Source: Lachnospiraceae bacterium
Lineage (GTDB): Bacteria > Bacillota > Clostridia > Lachnospirales > Lachnospiraceae
Direction of reading: 5' to 3'
DNA length: 64,000 nt
Assembly (NCBI GenBank): GCA_017552715.1
Contig: JAFZOW010000040.1
Location: 33,484 to 97,483, forward strand
The notes under the pieces were generated by a model. That model did no database searches and was not told the origin of the DNA. It was given only the letters and a program-made list of their open reading frames with translations. This document shows, piece by piece, positions 24,990-32,565 of the stretch; position 1 is the first letter of the stretch, and the number at the start of each line of letters is the position of its first letter. Made by a program: the position numbers and the translations under genes.

Positions 24990-26474
24990 ATGAAGAGGAC
25001 AGAAATGATCAGAAGGAGAATACTGGCTTTCGGTGCCGCGGCAGCTTTGCTGCTGGCGGGTTTCCCTTCCTATGCCTTTGCATCGGAGGAAGATGTCGTA
25101 TCGGAAAATGCGGCATTGTCCGAAAATGAAGCGGTATCGGAAAATGAAACCGTTTCGGAGGATGTTCTGCCGCCCGAAAAGGAAGAGCTGCCCGAAGAAG
25201 AGCTTCCCAAAGAAGAGCTTCCCAAAGAGGAAGAGCTTTCCGGGGAGGAAGCCGAAGAACTGACGGAAGGCGCCGGGGAAGCAGCCGTAAGCGAAGAGGA
25301 GACAGCGGAGGCGGAGCAGGAAAAGGCTACGGCCGGGGAGTCCGGGGAGTCAGCCGCCTTCGAAGGCATCTGCATAGACGGGGATTTCAAGGACTGGCGC
25401 GGTGTGCCGAAGAGTGAAGGCACGGGAAGCATACAGCTGGCAGCCGTGGTGCAGGACGAAAACTATGTGTATGTGTACCTGCGGGACGACGGAAACTGCT
25501 GCGCCGCCTGGGCAGGTCCTCATAATAACGGAAAATTCAGCTTTGTATCGGATCTTGGCTATACCAGCCTGTTCCAGCTGCATAATAATCCGGCCCGTAT
25601 CAGCGGTGTGGACGGAGCTTCCGTAAGCTACCGATTCAGCTGGGGCGATGCTTACGGGGAATGGGAGATCGCCGTACCGGTGGATCACCTTCCCATCAAC
25701 GGCGGAAGCTACAGCTTCGGTTTCTATCAGGGCGACCGTTTTGTGAATGACGCCGTGGATGAGCGGAACCGGAGACAGCAGCCCGATCCGGATCCCGATC
25801 CCGGACGTATCGTATATGACGGCCTGTACGGTGACTGGACCGATTATCCCCACGAGCTGATCCATTATGCCACCGACGGCACCCAGGAACGTGTAGTGGA
25901 CGGCGAGGGAGCGCTTTTTGTTGACGGCTCCACCCTTTACGGGCACTGCATCACCACCATGGCGATACAGGTGGAGCAGGGCGGTAACGATGTGCTGGAA
26001 GGCGTGGTGCTGCGCATCAACGAGAGTACCGATTGGAAGGATCTCTTCGAATTCCGTTTTGCCACCGTGGATGCGGCCGGTAATATCGACTGGCATCCGC
26101 AGCTGGAGTATCTGCCCCTGGGCACCTATGAATACATCATCACGGATGTGAACGGCTGGGGGAACGCGAAAAACCTGGATGAACTTAAAGCGCAGGGTGT
26201 GGATAAGGATGGCTACTACGGCCGTATCACAGTGACCGTTGCACCCACCACCACCGAATGCGAATGGTGGCTGGATCTGTCTCTTCTGGCTGCACGCATG
26301 GGCGTGGATGAGACGGACATCAAGACCATAGAAGTAAAGTATGAGCAGATCGGTGACCGCTGGCTGAAGACCGCCGGAGCTTCCTCCGGAGCAGCAGCCG
26401 GGATCGCGCTGGGAGCGGCCATTGCTCTCGGTGCCGTGATCTCACGTAAGAAGAGCGGGGATCAGGAAGAATGA
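24990..26474 (+). CDS. Secreted Firmicu-CTERM-type protein, likely exosortase G substrate
   Basis: 494 residues. A signal peptide (1-31, ending SYAFA) is followed by acidic repeats: VSEN/LSENE units and LPKEE units (about 35-110). Two related modules start at about 127 (CIDGDFKDWRGVP) and about 277 (YDGLYGDWTDYPH). The C-terminus has a short spacer KTAGASSG, an Ala/Gly-rich membrane segment (about 464-482) and the basic tail SRKKSGDQEE. This three-part tail fits the Firmicu-CTERM sorting signals paired with XrtG. The stop overlaps the exosortase start by ATGA, so enzyme and substrate are co-translated. Carbohydrate binding by the DW modules is possible but unproven. Confidence 0.8.
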   Translation: MKRTEMIRRRILAFGAAAALLLAGFPSYAFASEEDVVSENAALSENEAVSENETVSEDVLPPEKEELPEEELPKEELPKEEELSGEEAEELTEGAGEAAVSEEETAEAEQEKATAGESGESAAFEGICIDGDFKDWRGVPKSEGTGSIQLAAVVQDENYVYVYLRDDGNCCAAWAGPHNNGKFSFVSDLGYTSLFQLHNNPARISGVDGASVSYRFSWGDAYGEWEIAVPVDHLPINGGSYSFGFYQGDRFVNDAVDERNRRQQPDPDPDPGRIVYDGLYGDWTDYPHELIHYATDGTQERVVDGEGALFVDGSTLYGHCITTMAIQVEQGGNDVLEGVVLRINESTDWKDLFEFRFATVDAAGNIDWHPQLEYLPLGTYEYIITDVNGWGNAKNLDELKAQGVDKDGYYGRITVTVAPTTTECEWWLDLSLLAARMGVDETDIKTIEVKYEQIGDRWLKTAGASSGAAAGIALGAAIALGAVISRKKSGDQEE

Positions 26475-27064
26475 AGCTGATACTGGGGCTTGTAGGGGGT
26501 CTTATCTGGCTCTACGTGCTCCATGTTCTTACAAAAGCAAAGATCAATTTCTGGCGCTTCCTCTGGGGGAGCGCCGGCTTGTTTATTCTGCTGATGGTCT
26601 TTGTGCGGCCTTACGTGACCCAGCCGCTGGCTCAGGCTGTGGCTGCCATTGCTGGCTTTTTCGGCAATGCCACGGGAACCTTTACCCCTTACTTCCGCTT
26701 TGCGACGATCTTTATCCCCACTGCCGGCGGGGCCATGACCATGCAGATCGATTTCGAATGTTCGGGGATACTGGAGATCCAGGCCTTTCTCTGCCTGCTT
26801 GCATTTTTCGAGATCTATACCCGTCAGGAAAAGATCATGATAGGGCTGCTGGGCAGCTTTTATATCATCCTGGCCAATGCGATCCGCATCGTCATCATCT
26901 GCGAGATCATCCATCTGGGCGGGAATGAGTACTATAACGTGGCACACACCTATGTGGGGAGGATCTTCTTCTACGTTCTTTCCGTGATGCTGTATTTTTA
27001 CGTGTTTACCAAACCGCAGGTAGTGAAGATGCGGGTGGGGAGTTTCAGCTATGACAATGATTGA
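26471..27064 (+). CDS. xrtG: Exosortase family protein XrtG
   Basis: 197 residues with about six membrane helices. The exosortase triad is visible: C97 in MQIDFECSGILEIQ, R139 in ILANAIRIVIICE and H159 in YYNVAHTYVGRIFFYVL. Exosortases are membrane Cys proteases/transpeptidases that process C-terminal sorting signals. Size and motifs fit the Gram-positive XrtG type rather than EpsH. It lies between its probable substrate and an associated glycosyltransferase, overlapping both genes (4 and 14 bp). Confidence 0.92.
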   Translation: MKLILGLVGGLIWLYVLHVLTKAKINFWRFLWGSAGLFILLMVFVRPYVTQPLAQAVAAIAGFFGNATGTFTPYFRFATIFIPTAGGAMTMQIDFECSGILEIQAFLCLLAFFEIYTRQEKIMIGLLGSFYIILANAIRIVIICEIIHLGGNEYYNVAHTYVGRIFFYVLSVMLYFYVFTKPQVVKMRVGSFSYDND

Positions 27065-28436
27065 CCGCTTTATGCATTCCTTCATATTCTGGGGAGCATG
27101 GATCATCATCCCGGTGATCATGGAGATCATCCCCTCCTTCGGGGGCTTCTTTCTTCTGCTCTACCGCAGGTTCAAGCTGCGCAGGACCTATAAGAAACCG
27201 GCGCTTTACCCCGAGCTTTCCGTCATCATCCCGGTCTACAACTCCGAGGATACCCTGGAAGCCTGCATACGCTCGGTGGAAATGAGCACCTATCCCAGTG
27301 AACGCATCCGCATCTTTCTGGTGAACAATCACGGACGGGACAACAGTTTCCGTGTATTCGGCGAGGCGCAGAAAAGGTTCCCGAGGCTGCGCATGCAGTG
27401 GCTGGAGGCGGAGCAGGGCAAATCCCGTGCCCTGAACCTTGCGCTGTATAACAGCGAAGGAAAATACATCATCAACCTGGACAGTGACGGGGTGCTGGAA
27501 CCCCATGCCCTGACCAATCTGGTGGACAAATTTGAAGCCAATCCCGACCTGAACGTTATGACGGGAGCCATCCTTACCACACCCTCCATGATCGAGGAAT
27601 ACCCGGCGGGCCTTAAGAGGCTTTTGCGCAAACTGGAATTCATGGAATACGGACAGGCCTTCCTGGCGGGCCGCAGCTTTGCCTCCGAGACCAACTCCCT
27701 TTATACGCTTTCCGGAGCCTTTTCGGCTTTCCGGAAGTCGGTGATCCTGAAATCCTGGATGTACAACACCAATACCATCTGTGAAGATACACATATCACC
27801 TTCCAGATGCGCTACATCCAGAAGGAAAAGGTGGAGATCTGCGAAAACGCCATCTTTCTGGTGGATCCCATTGAAGGTTTTAACAAACTCTATACCCAGC
27901 GGCAGCGCTGGCAGAGAGGAAGCCTGGAGGTGGCCAAGCAGTTTCTGAACGATAATGAGGATTTCGGAAAGTCCTTCACGGATGTGAACGTACATACCCT
28001 GCTCTATGACCATACCTTTGCCTTTCCCCGGCTGATCTGGTACCTGGCGCTTCTGTGCCTGCTTGCTATGAACTATTCCAGCAGGATGATCATCTTCTCC
28101 ACCGCAGCCATTTTCCTGATCTATATCATCGTGGGGCTGCTCTACTTTTTATCCGTCAGTATTTTCCTGAAGGAATTTGACGATCTGGGGCATTATTACA
28201 GAAAGAACTGGTGGGTGGTGTGTCTGCTCCCGGCCTTTAACCTGATGGTCTTTTTCATACGTATGGCGGGTATCATAAACAGCATAGGGACCGACAGTGC
28301 ATGGAAGACAAGGAATCTCTCGGACGAAAAGAAGGCCTTTACGGATGTGGTGAAGGAAGAATTCCGGAAACCGAAGGAGTGGCTCGGAAAACTGCGTGAG
28401 CTTGTAAATAATGAAGAAGCGGAGGGGTTGGGATGA
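27051..28436 (+). CDS. Membrane glycosyltransferase family 2, exosortase G-associated
   Basis: 461 residues. An N-terminal membrane segment is followed by a cytoplasmic GT-A domain: LSVIIPVYNSEDTLEACIRS, the metal/nucleotide DxD-like NLDSDGV, the acceptor-side ED in ICEDTHITFQMR, and QRQRW, the processive-enzyme QxxRW motif. Three to four membrane helices (about 325-415) follow. This is the cellulose-synthase/hyaluronan-synthase-like layout and matches the GT2 family known beside XrtG (TIGR03111). It probably makes or extends a glycan joined to, or exported with, the sorted protein. Sugar specificity is unknown. Confidence 0.9.
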   Translation: MTMIDRFMHSFIFWGAWIIIPVIMEIIPSFGGFFLLLYRRFKLRRTYKKPALYPELSVIIPVYNSEDTLEACIRSVEMSTYPSERIRIFLVNNHGRDNSFRVFGEAQKRFPRLRMQWLEAEQGKSRALNLALYNSEGKYIINLDSDGVLEPHALTNLVDKFEANPDLNVMTGAILTTPSMIEEYPAGLKRLLRKLEFMEYGQAFLAGRSFASETNSLYTLSGAFSAFRKSVILKSWMYNTNTICEDTHITFQMRYIQKEKVEICENAIFLVDPIEGFNKLYTQRQRWQRGSLEVAKQFLNDNEDFGKSFTDVNVHTLLYDHTFAFPRLIWYLALLCLLAMNYSSRMIIFSTAAIFLIYIIVGLLYFLSVSIFLKEFDDLGHYYRKNWWVVCLLPAFNLMVFFIRMAGIINSIGTDSAWKTRNLSDEKKAFTDVVKEEFRKPKEWLGKLRELVNNEEAEGLG

Positions 28437-29518
28437 GAGATAAAACGGCAAAACGCTTCTTTGCCCTGGCGGCATCCATAGCACTGGTGCTGGGCTGTAT
28501 CATGGGGGTCATCGGCTGGATCTTCATCGAGCGTTTTGAAGAGGGCGTGCTGCAGGTGGTGGCGGATCAGCAGGATGCCTATGTGCAGCTGGTGCTGGAC
28601 CAGATCAACTTAAAAGAGAACCGGGACGACGAGGATATCATCACGGGGATCCTGGCATCCCTGGATTCTTCCACCAATAAATACTGGACATTCTCCCGGG
28701 GAGAGGCCATGCTCTTTGTAAAGGATGTACTGGAGACCAACAAGTATAAAGGTTTTACCACAGCAACCTATTATGTGTCCGACAGCGCAAGAGAGTTCCT
28801 GGATTCCCTGCGCTTAAACCGCGTGAGCCATTCCAACATACGCATCGAAGACAAGGAGTTTGTGGCCAGCGGTGTGACCTTCCTTTATAACGATGCGGAA
28901 TACCGTCTGTGCCTGCTCACCAACCGGGAAGTGATCCTGGATAACAACGATTTTCTGAAGGCCAAGGTGAACGTGGGGATCACCTTCCTGCTGGCCCTCT
29001 TCCTCATGGTGGTGGGGACCATGTGGTTTGCAAGACGCCTGGGCATCTATCACCAGCGTCTGGAAGAGCGGGAAAACACCATAGCGGAGCTTACACGCAA
29101 TGTATCCAATCTGAATACGAAGCTGCTGGTGCGGACCACCTATGATACCAAGCGCACCCTCTTCCAGGAGAGCATGATACGGGATTTCCTGCAGCGTATA
29201 CAAGCCAAGGGCATCCATCCCGTTACCATGGCGGTGATCAAATGTACCCATGAGCGCAGTTTCCTGGATAAATCCCAGATCCTGCTGGATAGGGGCGTGC
29301 TCCGTTTCCAGCTGGAAGGGACCGCAGAGCTTCTGGACGGGGCGGATGTGCCCGGAAAGGTTCTGCTTGTCTTTATCCGCTGCGATCATGACAATGCGAT
29401 GCTGAGCCTGAACTTTTTAATGAACATACAGACACAGATCCTGGGAGTGGACCAGTGGAACGGCCAGGGAGATATCCTGACCTTCTCCGAGCAGCTGCTT
29501 TCCAGGACGAGACAATAG
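28433..29518 (+). CDS. Membrane protein of the exosortase G operon, sensor-like layout
   Basis: 361 residues, not recognised as a named family. It has two membrane helices (about 9-31 and 181-205) with an extracellular domain of about 150 residues between them, the layout of a Cache-type sensor. A short coiled coil (about 210-232) follows, then a 125-residue cytoplasmic domain. Its pattern (TMAVIKCTHERSF, VLLVFIRCDHDNA) faintly recalls a GGDEF fold without the GGDEF motif. That likeness is weak. ATGA overlap with the glycosyltransferase gene and the PTPS-like gene 10 bp downstream place it firmly in the operon. Confidence 0.7.
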   Translation: MRDKTAKRFFALAASIALVLGCIMGVIGWIFIERFEEGVLQVVADQQDAYVQLVLDQINLKENRDDEDIITGILASLDSSTNKYWTFSRGEAMLFVKDVLETNKYKGFTTATYYVSDSAREFLDSLRLNRVSHSNIRIEDKEFVASGVTFLYNDAEYRLCLLTNREVILDNNDFLKAKVNVGITFLLALFLMVVGTMWFARRLGIYHQRLEERENTIAELTRNVSNLNTKLLVRTTYDTKRTLFQESMIRDFLQRIQAKGIHPVTMAVIKCTHERSFLDKSQILLDRGVLRFQLEGTAELLDGADVPGKVLLVFIRCDHDNAMLSLNFLMNIQTQILGVDQWNGQGDILTFSEQLLSRTRQ

Positions 29519-29528
29519 AGGATAAGAG

Positions 29529-30023
29529 ATGAGCGATATCGGTGAACAGCTGGAAAACAGGCTATTCCGGGAATACCGGCTGAAATTCTACTTAAACGGC
29601 AATCATTATGTGATCATCGGGAACCGCAAGGGAGAGACCCATCCCCACACCTGGGAATTTACCATCAACATCCTGGTGGGACGGGAGAGTTTTGTGGAAT
29701 TCCGTTATTTCGAAAAAGGTGTGGAGGCACTGCTGGCTCCCTATCAGAACCGGGTGCTCAACGAGGTGGATCCCTTTAACGGCGTGGTGCCTTCCCTGGA
29801 GAACATGGTGGAGTTTTTCGGACGAAAGATACAGGATATCGTAAAGAGCGTGGGTGGCCGTCTGCTTTCCATAGAGGGCAGTGAGACTCCGACCCGCAGT
29901 TATATCATAAATATGAACGATGCCTTCAACAGCTATGAGCTGGAGGCTTATACGAAACAGGTAAAAGACGAAGTGATCGACACGGTGCTGGACGATCTGA
30001 TGGATTCGACGGAAGGAGTCTGA
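29529..30023 (+). CDS. Second 6-pyruvoyltetrahydropterin synthase-like protein
   Basis: 164 residues. The N-terminal 120 align by eye with the protein at 24600: THPHTWEFTINILVG (H38, H40) matches HSHTLEITIYISG, and PSLENMVEFFGRKI matches ASIENIGEVFFYML. H26 in NHYVI could be the third zinc ligand. As in the first copy, the Cys nucleophile of QueD/PTPS is not seen. About 30 extra C-terminal residues are helical and acidic. It lies directly before the large PTPS_related membrane protein. Confidence 0.75.
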   Translation: MSDIGEQLENRLFREYRLKFYLNGNHYVIIGNRKGETHPHTWEFTINILVGRESFVEFRYFEKGVEALLAPYQNRVLNEVDPFNGVVPSLENMVEFFGRKIQDIVKSVGGRLLSIEGSETPTRSYIINMNDAFNSYELEAYTKQVKDEVIDTVLDDLMDSTEGV

Positions 30024-30025
30024 AC

Positions 30026-32473
30026 TTGGAGGACAGAAAAAAACTGCCGGTCTTTCTCATCTCGATCCCCGTCTACCTGGTGCTGGCTGTAGTTACGGTA
30101 CTGCTGATCAAAAACAGCGGGATATATCCGGCCGGTGCGGATACCATGTGCCATGTTTATAAAGGGGATGTACTCTATGAGGCGCTGGGCCGGGGGGAAT
30201 TATATCCTCTTTACGATCCCCTCTGGTATAACGGAGTGGAGATGCTGCGTTACTGGGCACCCTTTCCGGTATATGTACTGGCCTTTTGCCAGCTGCTGGG
30301 TGGCGGGGATCCCATACAGGGCTACCTTATCTTTGTGGGAGCGGTCTTCTTTTTCGGAGCCGTAGTTTTTTCCTGGCTGGGGCTTCAGATGAGACGGCCT
30401 TTCATAGGGGCATTTTTCGGGATACTCTGGTTCTTTCTCCCCAATAATGTTTATGCGCTTTTCAGGGAAGGAAATCTTCCCCGTTCCCTCAGCATGATCT
30501 TTCTGCCGCTTTTTCTCTACCATGTGGAACAGTATCTGCATGAAGGACAGCGTTACCGCCTGGCCCTTACTTCCGTGCTCTTCCTTCTGATAGCCATGTG
30601 CCATTCCGGTTACGCGGGAATGCTCGCTTTGTCCATGCTCCTGTTCCTGTTCCTTTACGGCGTGATGAACCGTTGCTTTGCACGCTGCGGCTTTCTGCTG
30701 CTCTCCATCCTTTCCGGCTATGTGCTGCTGGGGATATGGCTCCTGCCGTCCCTGATCGGCGGTATCACCTCCACGGATTCCTCCGAGGTCATGGCCAGCT
30801 TTTTCCAGAGTGCCTTTATATCATTGGATCCGTCCCGCTGGTTCAGGGAAGGGCCCATTGAGTTCTATTTCGGACTGGCGGCCTTCCTTACGGCCCTTTT
30901 CGGACTGCTCTGTGCAAAGCGCAGGAGTCAGCCGGCTTTTGCCACAGCCCTGCTCATCTTTTTCGGGACCACTGCATCGGCTTATCCGCTGCTTAAGATC
31001 CTTCCGGGCAGCCAGTATCTGTGGATGCTCCGTTTCATCTCCATTGCCCTGTGCATGATCCTGTACGGGTTGCTGGCCTGGAGCAGCCTGAAGCCCCCCC
31101 TGCAGATCGCCGTGGTACTGCTCTTATGTGCGGACTGTATCGCCGGCTTTTCTTCCCTGGTGCTGGGAGACGGCAGCGGACGCGAACCGGAGGAGCGATA
31201 TGCTGTGGCGGAAGAGGAGACCCTCATGGATATTGCCAAAGAAGAGACCACGCAGCGTCTTGCCCTTATGGAACTGAGCACTCTTGGGGCAGACGGAGCT
31301 TATCTCTTAAGCGGTCACGGGAAACAGCTGGCGGGAAGCTTTGGTGCCGGCTGGCAGTCCGCTACCACGGCAGTCAACATCACACAACTGAACCGTGCCC
31401 TGGAAAATGCCCAATATGCCTATCTTTTCGACCGTGCTCTGGAGATGGGCAATGACAGCGTACTGATCCGTCTTTCCTGTGTACCCATGAGCTTTGACCG
31501 TTATGAAGCCATGGATGAAGATGCGGAGCGCAGCGGATACCATCTCATCGCGGAAAATGATGACTGGAGGCTCTATCACGCAAAGCTGCCGGAATGCTTC
31601 GGGGTGGTGAGTCATTACGATTCCATAGGAATAGGCAGCGGTGCCGGGATCATCTCCCTTTCTTTCCCCGCCGTGGAGGAGACCACGGATCCGGATCTGA
31701 GCCATTACAGCTTTGAAGAACTCTCTTCTTACCGTTCCGTATATTTAAGCGGTTTTGAGATGAGTGACCGCGCCGCGGCGGAAGCCCTGGTGAAGAAGCT
31801 TGCCGATGCCGGAGTGCGTGTGATCGTTCTGGCCGACGGTATGCCGGAGGATCCGTCCCTTCGCCGTAAGAGCTTCCTGGGAGTGGACTGCAACAGCATA
31901 CGCTTCCGCAACGGTTATCCCGAGATGGAGGTACACGGAGAGATCCTGAACACGGATCTGTTTGCCGCCGGCTTTTCCAACTGGGATACGGTGTATCTGA
32001 CCGGTCTGAAGGAAAGCTACGGGGCCGTGATGGAGGACGGACTGGAGCTGGATTTCTTCGGCACGGCCTATAATGAGAATATCATTTTCCTGGGACTGAA
32101 CCTTTCCTATCATTATGCACTGACCCATGACCGTTCTGCGGGGCTCATCATGCAGGAGTGTTTCCAGATGGAGCCGGCGCAGCTTCCGGAGCGCAGGATC
32201 GTGGAGCTTGATGTGTCGGGAGACTTCAGGAATATCGTTATCGAATCTCCGGAAGACGGAGTTAATACCACACTGGCCACACATGACAGCTTCGATGCCG
32301 ACCGGCCGGTGGAGGATCGCAATCATCTTCTTTATGTGGATTCCGGTACCACACGGATCCGCGTCCGTTATCCTTATCTCTGGCAGGGAGCGCTGGTCAG
32401 CCTGTTCGGCGTGCTGCTTTTTGTCGTCACCCTCGTTGCAGCCGGAAAATACGAGGAAAACCGTACGGAATGA
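30026..32473 (+). CDS. Large PTPS_related (PF10131-like) integral membrane protein
   Basis: 815 residues with a TTG start 7 bases after GGAAGGAG. Residues 1-370 carry about nine to ten membrane helices and the family segments ADTMCHVYKGDVLYEAL, LYDPLWYNGVEMLRYWAPFP and LFREGNLPRSLSMIFLPL. These match my memory of the 6-pyruvoyl-tetrahydropterin synthase-related membrane family, which looks like a GT-C glycosyltransferase. Residues about 390-790 are extracytoplasmic and a last helix (about 785-807) ends the protein. An early D39 after GA (PAGADTM) fits the GT-C catalytic Asp. It probably transfers a lipid-linked sugar outside the membrane. Confidence 0.82.
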   Translation: MEDRKKLPVFLISIPVYLVLAVVTVLLIKNSGIYPAGADTMCHVYKGDVLYEALGRGELYPLYDPLWYNGVEMLRYWAPFPVYVLAFCQLLGGGDPIQGYLIFVGAVFFFGAVVFSWLGLQMRRPFIGAFFGILWFFLPNNVYALFREGNLPRSLSMIFLPLFLYHVEQYLHEGQRYRLALTSVLFLLIAMCHSGYAGMLALSMLLFLFLYGVMNRCFARCGFLLLSILSGYVLLGIWLLPSLIGGITSTDSSEVMASFFQSAFISLDPSRWFREGPIEFYFGLAAFLTALFGLLCAKRRSQPAFATALLIFFGTTASAYPLLKILPGSQYLWMLRFISIALCMILYGLLAWSSLKPPLQIAVVLLLCADCIAGFSSLVLGDGSGREPEERYAVAEEETLMDIAKEETTQRLALMELSTLGADGAYLLSGHGKQLAGSFGAGWQSATTAVNITQLNRALENAQYAYLFDRALEMGNDSVLIRLSCVPMSFDRYEAMDEDAERSGYHLIAENDDWRLYHAKLPECFGVVSHYDSIGIGSGAGIISLSFPAVEETTDPDLSHYSFEELSSYRSVYLSGFEMSDRAAAEALVKKLADAGVRVIVLADGMPEDPSLRRKSFLGVDCNSIRFRNGYPEMEVHGEILNTDLFAAGFSNWDTVYLTGLKESYGAVMEDGLELDFFGTAYNENIIFLGLNLSYHYALTHDRSAGLIMQECFQMEPAQLPERRIVELDVSGDFRNIVIESPEDGVNTTLATHDSFDADRPVEDRNHLLYVDSGTTRIRVRYPYLWQGALVSLFGVLLFVVTLVAAGKYEENRTE

Positions 32474-32500
32474 TTTTTTTTCATATCCCCCCATAAAAAA

Positions 32501-32539
32501 GCATTTTTGCGCCGTATCTTTATCAACGGCGGGAAATGC
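32501..32539 (+). promoter_or_regulatory. Long hairpin in the leader of the vWA lipoprotein gene
   Basis: GCATTT (32501) pairs with AAATGC (ending 32539), and inside it CGCCGT pairs with ACGGCG around a 10-base loop, with a small internal bulge. It lies 12 bases before the GGGAGG ribosome site. No T run follows, so a translation or stability role is more likely than termination. Confidence 0.5.
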
Positions 32540-32565
32540 CACGGAATAAAGGGAGGTATGAAAAT

